From assembly GCA_020052735.1 (NCBI GenBank), contig JAGVON010000026.1:1-32863 (forward strand): DNA of 32,863 nucleotides, given 5' to 3'. Of the stretch, positions 1 to 8,808 are shown piece after piece (the first letter of the stretch is position 1; every line of letters starts with the position of its first letter). The notes under the pieces are model-generated. The model searched no databases. It had not been told where the DNA came from and was given only the letters and a program-made list of their open reading frames with translations. The stretch comes from an archaeon. GTDB taxonomy: Archaea; Micrarchaeota; Micrarchaeia; Anstonellales; Bilamarchaeaceae. The translations under genes were made by a program, and so were the position numbers.

Positions 1-31
1 GCCGGAGCCCCGCCCGCCCCGCCTCAGGATA

Positions 32-622
32 ATGGAAACACAGGTGGAATACATGGAGAGAAGGCCAAGGACAGGGGAGGAGGCGCTGCGCCTTCTCATG
101 GAGGGGAACAGGAAATTTGTGGAAGGGAAACTAACGCACTACGATGTGGTTGCGCGCAGGAAGGAGCTCGTGAACGGCCAGCAGCCTTTCGCCATAGTCC
201 TCAGCTGCTCCGATTCCCGCATAGACCCGGTGAAGACCTTTGACGCGGACCTCGGGGGGGTATTCGCAATAGAGTCCGCAGGGAACGTGGTGGACGACAT
301 CGCGGTAGGCAGCGTTGAATACGGCGCGGAGCACCTGGGGGCGCCCCTCCTGGTCATACTCGCGCACGAGAAATGCGGCGCGGTCACCGCATGCTGCACC
401 GGGGGCCACTGCGGGGGCCACATAAAGGACATAATGAAGATGATAGAGCCCTCCGTGATAAAGGGCGACGTGGAAGCGAGCACGGACAGGAACGCGAGGG
501 CGGTGAAGGAGTGCATCCTGCATTCCAGCGAAATCATCCGCCGCCTTGTGGACGAGGGCAAACTGAAGATAGTCGTCGCAAAATACATGCTGGAGAGCGG
601 GCAGGTAAAGATACTAGAGTGA
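32..622 (+). CDS. Beta-type carbonic anhydrase
   Basis: Translated ORF contains CSDSRIDP and HEKCGA zinc-ligand motifs typical of beta-carbonic anhydrases. Confidence 0.92.
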   Translation: METQVEYMERRPRTGEEALRLLMEGNRKFVEGKLTHYDVVARRKELVNGQQPFAIVLSCSDSRIDPVKTFDADLGGVFAIESAGNVVDDIAVGSVEYGAEHLGAPLLVILAHEKCGAVTACCTGGHCGGHIKDIMKMIEPSVIKGDVEASTDRNARAVKECILHSSEIIRRLVDEGKLKIVVAKYMLESGQVKILE

Positions 623-628
623 ACAAAC

Positions 629-1831
629 ATGGCAGGGGAGAAGGAATACGGGCTCAAGAAGATGGTGCGCACGCTGAAGGCTTTCAGCGGAAGCGGCACC
701 CAGCTCATCTCCGTCTACATCCCCGCGGGCTACCCAATCCACGAGACCGGAGGAAAACTGAGGGAGGAGCTCTCCCAGGCCTCCAACATAAAGTCCAAGC
801 AGACGCGCACCAACGTAACGGACGCGCTGGAAAAAATCATAAACTACATGAAGATGTTCAGGCAGACGCCGGAGAACGGCATCGCCATATTCGCCGGCAA
901 CATCTCGGACAACCCCGCAAAGACGGACATAAAGCTCTTCTCGCTTGAGCCGCCGAGCAAGCTCAACGTTTCCATTTACCGGTGCGACTCCCGCTTCTTC
1001 CTTGAGCCCCTTGAGCGCATGATGGGGGCGAAGGACTCATACGGAATAATCGTCCTTGACGGGAGGGAGGCGACGCTCGCAATCGTGAAGGGCACAAACA
1101 TAGAAGTGGTTGACAGGCTCATCTCCCACGCGCACGCGAAGGTGCGCAAGGGGGGGCAGAGCCAGAGGCGCATTGAGCGCCTCATAGAGGAGTCCATAGA
1201 GAAATACTACAAGCGCATCGGGGAGTCCGTGGACAAGCACCTCCTCGGCAGGGTGAAAGGCGTCGTGGTCGGCGGCCCGGGCCCCACGAAGGAGTTCTTC
1301 GTGAAGATGTCCCCGTTCAACTACCAGATAAAGGTCATGGGCGTGGTTGACACTGGCTACACGGACGATTTCGGCATCCGCGAAACCCTCTCCAAATCCG
1401 AAGCCATACTTGAGGGGCAGGAGGCGGTGAAGGAGCGCGCCCTCGTTGAAAAATTCATAAAGGAAGTGGTGAAGGAGGGGCTCGCCACATACGGGCTGAA
1501 GGAAGTGATGGAGGCCATAGCAACAAAACGGGCGGACACCGTGCTCGTTTCCGAGGGGCTTCTGTTCCAGATGGTGGAATGGAAATGCTCATCGTGCAGC
1601 GAGGCGCTCTCCAAGGCGACGAAGGAGGAGCCCAAGCCCGTCAAATGCCCCAAATGCGGCTCGGAGATGGAGGTGATGGGCGTCGTCCCGCTCCTTGACT
1701 ACCTCATAGAGAACGCGGAGGGGAAGGGCATAAAGATGGAGATAATCTCAACAAACACCGTGGAGGGGAACCAGTTCCTCCAGGGCTTCGGCGGAATAGG
1801 CGCATTCCTCAAATACCGGACTAATTATTGA
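629..1831 (+). CDS. prf1: Archaeal peptide chain release factor aRF1
   Basis: NIKS motif (ASNIKSKQTR), GGQ motif (KGGQSQRRIERL), C-terminal CxxC pairs; full-length 400 aa. Confidence 0.96.
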   Translation: MAGEKEYGLKKMVRTLKAFSGSGTQLISVYIPAGYPIHETGGKLREELSQASNIKSKQTRTNVTDALEKIINYMKMFRQTPENGIAIFAGNISDNPAKTDIKLFSLEPPSKLNVSIYRCDSRFFLEPLERMMGAKDSYGIIVLDGREATLAIVKGTNIEVVDRLISHAHAKVRKGGQSQRRIERLIEESIEKYYKRIGESVDKHLLGRVKGVVVGGPGPTKEFFVKMSPFNYQIKVMGVVDTGYTDDFGIRETLSKSEAILEGQEAVKERALVEKFIKEVVKEGLATYGLKEVMEAIATKRADTVLVSEGLLFQMVEWKCSSCSEALSKATKEEPKPVKCPKCGSEMEVMGVVPLLDYLIENAEGKGIKMEIISTNTVEGNQFLQGFGGIGAFLKYRTNY

Positions 1832-2331
1832 GGCGCAGTGATGTTTGCGCCGGAGTTCCCCCCGCTTACAGGAAGCACGGGCGGGCTCCGCACCCCTATG
1901 TTGCACCCGTTCTCCGTGTAATCCGCGCCCATGCCCACCACGAGCTCGTTCCAGAATATCTTCGTCTCGTTGTTCTTCCTTATGTAGATGATGGATGTGC
2001 CCTGCACGTCCCTTGCCTCGCCTATCTCGTCAAGGCACACGCCCAGGGGGTTCGTGTACGTTGTCCCGTTGTCATACGTCCTTATGCACTCGGAATCCAG
2101 GGAATAGAACCTTTTGCTTATGCCGCCCACGGCCGTGCTGTATGAGATGTCAACCGCGCACTGCATTATGTTGCTCCTCACATCGTCCTCGCCCGCGCCC
2201 CTGAGGTCCATCACGATGTACATCTCCTGCGAGGACGCCAGGTTGCTTGAGAACTCGCTGAGATACACCTCCTCCCTCCCTGCCCACGGGTCCTGCGAAG
2301 GCCCCTGCATGAAGAAGATGTACGCCCCCAT
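1825..2331 (-). CDS. Small membrane-anchored protein of unknown function with a four-Cys domain (N-terminus probably extends upstream of the listed ATG)
   Basis: ORF track; in-frame codons upstream of the ATG encode hydrophobic ATGIIIIAAFAMGAYIFF. Domain resembles the C-terminus of the adjacent upstream protein. Confidence 0.65.
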   Translation of the reverse strand: MGAYIFFMQGPSQDPWAGREEVYLSEFSSNLASSQEMYIVMDLRGAGEDDVRSNIMQCAVDISYSTAVGGISKRFYSLDSECIRTYDNGTTYTNPLGVCLDEIGEARDVQGTSIIYIRKNNETKIFWNELVVGMGADYTENGCNIGVRSPPVLPVSGGNSGANITAPQ

Positions 2332-2386
2332 GGCAAACGCCGCGATTATGATTATCCCGGTTGCAACCGCCTTCGTGTTCAGCCAA

Positions 2387-4516
2387 TCACCCGTCTACAG
2401 TTTCGTTCGCGCCGCCCTCCGGCCCCAGGGCGATTTCGCCCACCGGCACCGCGAGCATCCCCGCGACCTCGCATTCCCTGAAGTACTGCTCGTCGCCCGT
2501 GAACACCGCGTTGTCAACGAAGACCACGGAGAACTCCGGCCTGGTCTGCAGCGCCGAGTACCTGAGCGTTATTATCGGCTCCTCCACGCTGTTGTAGCAT
2601 TCGCCGAGCGTGGTGCTCTGGCTGGTTATGCAGTCCCCGTCCGTCTTGTCATAGACATCCACGGCCCTCGGGGACAGCTCGCCCGCCATCTTCTGCGCGC
2701 ACGCCATCATCTCAGCGGCGGCCCCGGAGCTCACCCCCTCGGTCTCCACAAGTATGGACACGTGTTCGGAATCCGCGAGCGAAGCCCTGTATTCCGTGAA
2801 GTCCGCGTCAGAGGCCGAGCCCTTCAGGGTGAGATACGCCCCTGCCGAGACCGCGCCCGCCACGAGCAGGCCGAGCCCCAGGAAGATGAAACCCACGAAC
2901 ATCGCCCCCCTGCCCATCTTTGCCGACCTGGCGAAGAAGAACAGGAACGCGAACGTGAGCAGCGAGCCGAGCGAGAAGAACGAGAGCGCGGAAAGCATTA
3001 TGGGCGCGTATTCGGACAGGTTGCCCTTCTCCACCCGGTCCATCGGCTGCACCGCGACGGCAAGGTTCTCAACGCCCTCGTTGGTGCTCCTTGCCGCGGC
3101 CCTCAGCGGGCTGAGGTACACGCTGCCCGAGGAGACCTGCTGCACGACCGGGTCAGCCGCCGCGGTTATGTTCAGGTAATCATCCCTGAGCGCAGCGTAC
3201 CTCTCCGGGGAAAGCCCAGGGACGAAGCTGCGGTCCAGGTTGCCCTTCCTTGCGGACAGCGCCGCTGCCAGCGCCGCCTGCTCATCGTTCAGGTTGGATG
3301 TTTCCAGTATGAAGATTGCCAGGGAGGCCTCGGATTTCGCCTCCTCGGTTGAATTGTACACCTCCCACTGCACGGGTATCGCGGCGGCCAGCCGGTTCGT
3401 CTTCGCGCCCAACTCGTCAATTGATGCGTTGAGCTGCGAGAAGTTGCCTGCCGTGAGGTCCGCGTCTATCCTGGTGATGAGCGTGTCTATCCGGTTGGCG
3501 TCCGTGCTGACCTGCGAGTCCGCCACGACCTGGAGCAGCGCCCTCGCGTCCGCGGCCGTTCTCTGCCCCCTTGTTTTCAGCGGGTCATAAATGCCATGGT
3601 AATATGCGCGCGCGGCGTTGTCCGCGGCCATCAGTATCCTCGTGTTCTCGCTGGCAACCATCGCAGCGCCAATCCCCTCCGAGCCCTCCAGCCGCGCGGT
3701 CTTCTCCAGCAGCGCGTCTATTTTCGCATCCGCGTCGTCCAGGTGCGCCTCGTTTATCAGTATGTACGGGCATACGCCCAGGCAGTCGGTGCAGTGCTCG
3801 TCGGGCTTCGGCATCCTGAAGCGCGTGCTCTCCAGCTTCTCCTCGTCCGCCATCATCGCGGGTATGTAGCCCTTCATCTCGGTGAGGCTCTCCCGTATGT
3901 TCCCGCCGTCCATCCGGTCAAAAAGGAGGAATATGGCATCCGTCTTGCTCGTGAGCCCGTTGCTGGCGTATGAGAATTCCTGGACGTCCGGCATGATGTC
4001 CTCTATGTTTGAGCAGCCGATGGCATCCCCCATCTCGTCGCACAGGAAAAGCGCGGTGGTGAAGCAGTCCGTATCGTTCGTGCAGGGGAACTGCTGCAGG
4101 AAAAGCCCCATCCTGCAAACCTCCTCCTCATAGCCGACCTCCTCGTCCAGCCAGGGCAGGTTCACCACAGTGCCAGGGTAGTTGTCCCCGTTGTTCCTGC
4201 TGTCGTCGTACGCCTCAAAGTCAGCCCTCAGCGCCGCTATCTCCTCATCCGTCGGGTAATACAGGTCCGCATAATGCGCGTTCATCGCCGTCCCCACGAC
4301 CTCCGGGTCGGTGATTATGGCCCCGCTGCCGTCCAGCAGGAACGCGGGCTCCCCGTTTATGTATACGATAGTATAAGGGACCGCATCCACCACAAAAGTG
4401 TCCTGGCCGGTTATGTTCTCGCCGGGCGCGAGGTACTGCGTAAGGTCCGCGGAAAAGGCTGCGGGGAGCAGCAGTAATAAAACTATCAGAACGCTGGTGG
4501 TCGGTCGCATGGGCAA
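2387..4516 (-). CDS. Secreted/membrane protein of unknown function (signal peptide, Cys-rich N-terminal region, helical middle, TM segments, C-terminal four-Cys domain)
   Basis: N-terminal signal-like MRPTTSVLIVLLLLLPAAFSA; two hydrophobic segments near residues 530-600; TATA-like ctttataaataag upstream on the minus strand. Confidence 0.8.
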   Translation of the reverse strand: MPMRPTTSVLIVLLLLLPAAFSADLTQYLAPGENITGQDTFVVDAVPYTIVYINGEPAFLLDGSGAIITDPEVVGTAMNAHYADLYYPTDEEIAALRADFEAYDDSRNNGDNYPGTVVNLPWLDEEVGYEEEVCRMGLFLQQFPCTNDTDCFTTALFLCDEMGDAIGCSNIEDIMPDVQEFSYASNGLTSKTDAIFLLFDRMDGGNIRESLTEMKGYIPAMMADEEKLESTRFRMPKPDEHCTDCLGVCPYILINEAHLDDADAKIDALLEKTARLEGSEGIGAAMVASENTRILMAADNAARAYYHGIYDPLKTRGQRTAADARALLQVVADSQVSTDANRIDTLITRIDADLTAGNFSQLNASIDELGAKTNRLAAAIPVQWEVYNSTEEAKSEASLAIFILETSNLNDEQAALAAALSARKGNLDRSFVPGLSPERYAALRDDYLNITAAADPVVQQVSSGSVYLSPLRAAARSTNEGVENLAVAVQPMDRVEKGNLSEYAPIMLSALSFFSLGSLLTFAFLFFFARSAKMGRGAMFVGFIFLGLGLLVAGAVSAGAYLTLKGSASDADFTEYRASLADSEHVSILVETEGVSSGAAAEMMACAQKMAGELSPRAVDVYDKTDGDCITSQSTTLGECYNSVEEPIITLRYSALQTRPEFSVVFVDNAVFTGDEQYFRECEVAGMLAVPVGEIALGPEGGANETVDG

Positions 4517-4561
4517 CTATTGCCCTTACTTATTTATAAAGATTTTGAATTTTTGCGCTGG

Positions 4562-5560
4562 CTATTTCTCACGGCGCACGATGTAGTCCGCGAGCGAGTC
4601 CATCAGCCCCCTTCCCGCGCCCGCTTCCACCGCTTCCAGGGACGCCTTCGCATCCCTCACCAGCCGCTCCGCATAATCCGATGCGTACCTTATGGAGCCG
4701 CATTCCTGCGCCAGCCCTATTGTCTCGCGCACATCTGCCGCGCTCTTCTTCCCTTTCCCCAGTATCCCTATCACGCGCCTGCGCACCTGCGGCGGCGAAT
4801 TCGCAATGAGATGGATTGTTATCAGCGACCTCTTCCCCTCGTCTATGTCCTCGCCTATCTTCTTCTTGTATTTGGACGGGTCCGCGGTCAGGTTCAGGAC
4901 GTCGTCCTTTATCTGGAACGCCAGCCCGATTTTCTCACCGAACGTGCGCAGCGCATCCCGCTCCACCATCCCCGCGCCCGCGCAGTACGCCCCTATCTCG
5001 CAGGACGCCCCTATCAGCGAAGCGGTCTTCCCGCCGACCATCCTCAGGTATTCCTCCTCGCCCACGTCAAACCTCTTCTCCCTGTACCAGTTCAGCTCCC
5101 TCCCCTGGCCTTCCGCGACCGCCCTGAACGAGCTTATGAGTATCCCCGCCCCTCCGCTCAGGAGTTCCGGCTCCGCATTCCGCACGAGCGAGTGCCACAC
5201 CAGGTTGTACAGCGCATCCCCGCTGTTTATCGCAATCGGGATGCCGTACTCAATGTGCAGCGTGGGCCTCCCCCTCCTCATGGGCGATGAGTCCTCTATG
5301 TCGTCGTGTATGAGGGTGAAGTTGTGGAACAGCTCAATCGCCACGGCGAAGGGCAGCACCGTGGATTCCTCCCCGCCGCACGCTGAGCAGGACGCGAGCG
5401 CGAGCACGGGCCTTATCCTCTTCCCGCCCCTGGAGATGTATTCCCCCAGCATCCCGTACACTTCCTTCGGCTCCGGGGGCAGCTCGGCATGCACCGCCTT
5501 CTCAATCAGTTCTGCCTGCGATTTTATGTAAGCGTCGGCATCCATGTTTTCCCTTTTCAT
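4562..5560 (-). CDS. Polyprenyl diphosphate synthase (GGPP/FPP synthase-like)
   Basis: GGKRIRP, LIHDDIEDSSPMRRGRPT (first Asp-rich motif) and FQIKDDVLN (second Asp-rich motif); ORF open to 5602, start taken at MKREN. Confidence 0.93.
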   Translation of the reverse strand: MKRENMDADAYIKSQAELIEKAVHAELPPEPKEVYGMLGEYISRGGKRIRPVLALASCSACGGEESTVLPFAVAIELFHNFTLIHDDIEDSSPMRRGRPTLHIEYGIPIAINSGDALYNLVWHSLVRNAEPELLSGGAGILISSFRAVAEGQGRELNWYREKRFDVGEEEYLRMVGGKTASLIGASCEIGAYCAGAGMVERDALRTFGEKIGLAFQIKDDVLNLTADPSKYKKKIGEDIDEGKRSLITIHLIANSPPQVRRRVIGILGKGKKSAADVRETIGLAQECGSIRYASDYAERLVRDAKASLEAVEAGAGRGLMDSLADYIVRREK

Positions 5561-5601
5561 AAGGCAAGTATTAAATTCGCTCCTTTTCAATTCATCCACC
5601 A

Positions 5602-6438
5602 ATGTCCGACCTCATCACAGATTTCTTCCTGAACCCGATTGCGGACCGCACCGGCTATAATCCAATCAACACGCTTTTCTATGCCGCGCTCGCAATCGCC
5701 GCCGTCTACCTCATCTGGCTCGCGTTCAAAAAATTCAAAATCCGCATAGGCGACGATTTCTTCTACGGCGTCCTTTCTTTCGTCCTTTTCGGCTCCACAG
5801 CGCGCGTAGTGACGGACGCGGTGGACATGGGCACGCTCACGGCCGCAACCCCGCTCCATTCCCTCGTCCTCAATTCCGGCTTATACCAATACGGATTCCT
5901 CACCGTGAGCCCGGGCATCTATGTTGTGGTAGCGTCCCTCCTGCTCATCTCCATAGCCATCCTCCACCGCTTCGGCCGCATGGACCTGCTCAAGTATATC
6001 GGCATCGCCCTTTTCGCCTTCAATTTCATCCTCCTTCTTCCCTTCTTCCACTATTGGATGCACGCAATTCCGGTATTGCTCATGGCTGCAATCCCATTGG
6101 CGATAGCATACTATTATTTCCGTGATTTACCCTCCGCCCTCGTGGTTGGCGCGCAGGCATTGGACGGCGCAGCCACATTCTACATAATAGACATATTCTC
6201 CCCGCTTTCCGGCATATCCTATTTTGAGCAGCACGTCATCTCCCGCGCGGTGGGGGAGTTCATGGACACTTACCTCCTGTTCTACGTAATAAAAATCGCA
6301 ATCGCATTCGCCGCCGCATATTTCGTGGGCAGGGAGAAGATGCCGATGGACGAGAAGCGCTTCATCCTCCTCATATTCATAATAATAGGGCTCGCGCCCG
6401 GGCTGCGCGACCTCCTCCGCATGATGGCAGGGACATAA
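5602..6438 (+). CDS. DUF63-family polytopic membrane protein
   Basis: Multi-TM archaeal protein; N-terminal NPI..RTGYNPINT and FGSTARVVTDA are characteristic of DUF63. Confidence 0.82.
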   Translation: MSDLITDFFLNPIADRTGYNPINTLFYAALAIAAVYLIWLAFKKFKIRIGDDFFYGVLSFVLFGSTARVVTDAVDMGTLTAATPLHSLVLNSGLYQYGFLTVSPGIYVVVASLLLISIAILHRFGRMDLLKYIGIALFAFNFILLLPFFHYWMHAIPVLLMAAIPLAIAYYYFRDLPSALVVGAQALDGAATFYIIDIFSPLSGISYFEQHVISRAVGEFMDTYLLFYVIKIAIAFAAAYFVGREKMPMDEKRFILLIFIIIGLAPGLRDLLRMMAGT

Positions 6439-6498
6439 CAGTTCCCTGTTTTGGGCGCCAAGGAAAGTATTTTAACCATCCCCGCCTCTACCTAATGC

Positions 6499-6780
6499 AT
6501 GAAGCGCGAGGAGCTGATTGAACGAATAAAGGCCGTGCTCGTGGGGCACGGCATAAAAAAGGCGTATCTGTTCGGCAGCTTTGCAAGAAATGAGCCAAAG
6601 TTCAATGACATAGACATAGCGATAGAGCCGCCAAGAGGGAAGTTCTCCCTTCTTGACCTGGTTGGCGTGGAGCAGGAGCTTGAGGATGAAACGGGCAAGC
6701 ACGTAGATGTCGTCCTTCTGCGTTCCATGAAGCCGCGCATAATGCAGCACATCCAGAAGGATTTGAGGGTGCTCTTCTGA
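6499..6780 (+). CDS. Minimal nucleotidyltransferase (MNT) antitoxin-type protein
   Basis: LFGSFARNEPKFNDIDIAIE matches the GSxARx(n)DxD MNT signature. Confidence 0.9.
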   Translation: MKREELIERIKAVLVGHGIKKAYLFGSFARNEPKFNDIDIAIEPPRGKFSLLDLVGVEQELEDETGKHVDVVLLRSMKPRIMQHIQKDLRVLF

Positions 6781-6902
6781 TGGCGGCAAAAAGGGACGAC
6801 CTGGTTTATGTTGATGACATCCTGGATGCGCTGGGGCGCATCAAAAGATACTGCGATAATGTTGAAAAAGAGGGATTCACGAAGGACGACATGCCTCCCT
6901 AA
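6780..6902 (+). pseudogene. Truncated DUF86-type HEPN toxin remnant (40 codons)
   Basis: TGATG overlap with MNT; translation MAAKRDDLVYVDDILDALGRIKRYCDNVEKEGFTKDDMPP* resembles only the N-terminal part of DUF86 HEPN. Confidence 0.65.
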
Positions 6903-7030
6903 TCTGGCTTTGTGTTCCCGTTTCCCGACCCATTAGCCATCCATTCCTTTCTGCGCCTGCCATCCTCCTGATTGTGCAACAGGGCAACCCGGTGCAAAAG
7001 TATTTATTCTTTCTTGTACCACGGTTCCTA

Positions 7031-7831
7031 GTGCAAAAACAAAAACGCATTGTCGCTGTCATCTCCGGCAAAGGCGGCGTGGGCAAAAGCACCATCGCGG
7101 TAAACACGGCATCCCTCCTGAGCCTCCGGGGCGCCTCAACGCTGCTCATAGACGCGGACGTCTACAACCCCTGCGTCTCGTTCCACCTCGGCCTGCTGCC
7201 GCATCCGGTCGGCCTGCTGGACGTGCTGGAAAACAAGGCGAAGATTGAGGACGCGCTCGTCATAGATCCGGCGAGCGGGTTGCGCTGCCTCTCGGCGTCC
7301 ATCCAGCTCAACAATAAAATAGGCACAGAAAATCTCGGCAGGCTCATAAAATCCCTGGATTACGATTACATCATAATAGACTGCGCGCCCGGCCTTTCAT
7401 CCGTTGTGGAGGACGTGATTGCCGCCTCCAACGAGCTCGTCATCCTTATGACGCCGGACATTCCCAGCGTGACCGCGGCGATGAAGCTCATCTCTCTCGT
7501 AAAAGATAAGATTGACCATACCAGAGTCCACTTCGTCCTCAACAGGGTGGCGGAGAAGCCATACGAGCTGAGCAAGCGCGAGGTACGCACGCTCTGCCAG
7601 GGCAGGCTGGACGCATCCATCCCGGAGGACGCCGAAATACCAAAAAGCATTTCTTCCAAGACGCCTGCCGTCATCCACAATGCCTCGGCCCCGTCCAGCC
7701 GCGCCATCAGCCAATTTTCCAGCATGGTTTTCCCGGAAGCGTTCCACAGAGGAGCAATCCGCATACCATTCCTTGGGACAATCGGGGGGGGGGGGCGCCC
7801 ACTTTTTCTCGATAATTACGGATTTCGTTAG
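7031..7831 (+). CDS. minD: MinD/ParA-family ATPase; C-terminus depends on the length of a 12-G tract
   Basis: Deviant Walker A ISGKGGVGKST, LLIDADVYNP, DYIIIDCAPG. Start taken at GTG 7031 (ORF open from 6974). G12 at 7784-7795. Confidence 0.85.
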   Translation: MQKQKRIVAVISGKGGVGKSTIAVNTASLLSLRGASTLLIDADVYNPCVSFHLGLLPHPVGLLDVLENKAKIEDALVIDPASGLRCLSASIQLNNKIGTENLGRLIKSLDYDYIIIDCAPGLSSVVEDVIAASNELVILMTPDIPSVTAAMKLISLVKDKIDHTRVHFVLNRVAEKPYELSKREVRTLCQGRLDASIPEDAEIPKSISSKTPAVIHNASAPSSRAISQFSSMVFPEAFHRGAIRIPFLGTIGGGGRPLFLDNYGFR

Positions 7832-7883
7832 AAAGCTGTTTTCGCATTGACACAATCTATCGTTTTATAAAATTTGGCGCATA

Positions 7884-8807
7884 GTGGAGGGCATGCATTC
7901 CGGTTCCCTGTCCCCAGTTTCCAGTATCCAGTCCCCGGTACTTCTTATCCGGAAACGGGAAACCCTGAACGGGAAGCCGACCGCCCCCGCCGGGCTCGCC
8001 CTTCTCATCCTGCTCGCCGTTGTTTTGCAGGGTCTCGCCCATTCCGATGCCCAGAACGCAACCGGCACCGGAGGTTCTGGAAACGCAACGGATCTGATGA
8101 ATGCGAGCCAGTCCGCCGCGCAGGGGACCGCCAATGAAAGCGCAAATGCCTCTGATACATGTCTTCCTGCCGGCGGGGCCGCAAGCGCCGGGCCAGGGGT
8201 GCAGCCAGCCCAGACCATCGGGCTTGCGAAGGCGGAGATACACAAGGCATGGCACATCCAGGAGGGGGGCAGCGAAGTTTTTGAATTCCTCCGCCCCCAC
8301 AATTTCGGCGAGCTCCAATACGTGCTGATACGCGATGCGGGCGCTTACGACGTCGCATACGGCGACTTCAGCATGGGCGCATGGATAAGGACCAGTGCGG
8401 AGGATGCCGGCACCATCATCACTAAGGGAAGCTACGAGGAGGGAAAATATTACACGCTTGGCGTCAATGGCGAAGGCACGCTCTTTTTCGGCATGGGCGA
8501 CAGCTCGCGGAACGTATGGGTTGAAACGTCCGATGCGTTCAACGACGGCAGATGGCACCACGTCATATCGGTGCGCAACGCAACGGGCGCCGCGATATAC
8601 GTTGACGGCGAAGAGGCGGCATCAATTGAAGCGGAGCCGCTCAACCTTTCAAACAAAGGGGTGCTCGGCATAGGCGCCGACATGAGCGACTACGATTGGT
8701 CGCAGGCCCCGCGCACCCAGTTTGCCGGAGGGATAAAGGACCCCGCCATCTGGCGCAGGGCATTGGGCGGCGATGAGATAAAAAAACTTTTTGAAGAGGG
8801 GAGATGA
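7884..8807 (+). CDS. Secreted LamG/concanavalin A-like domain protein
   Basis: FSMGAWIRTSAEDAGTIITKG...WHHVISVRNATGAAIYVDGEEAAS pattern of LamG-like domains; hydrophobic signal-like LALLILLAVVLQGLAHSDA; exact start uncertain. Confidence 0.8.
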   Translation: MEGMHSGSLSPVSSIQSPVLLIRKRETLNGKPTAPAGLALLILLAVVLQGLAHSDAQNATGTGGSGNATDLMNASQSAAQGTANESANASDTCLPAGGAASAGPGVQPAQTIGLAKAEIHKAWHIQEGGSEVFEFLRPHNFGELQYVLIRDAGAYDVAYGDFSMGAWIRTSAEDAGTIITKGSYEEGKYYTLGVNGEGTLFFGMGDSSRNVWVETSDAFNDGRWHHVISVRNATGAAIYVDGEEAASIEAEPLNLSNKGVLGIGADMSDYDWSQAPRTQFAGGIKDPAIWRRALGGDEIKKLFEEGR

Positions 8808-8808
8808 G

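Noticed and set aside
2114-3352. 412-aa plus-strand ORF
   Set aside because: Antisense to the convincing exported protein 2387-4516; Arg/His/Pro-rich composition typical of a GC-rich shadow frame
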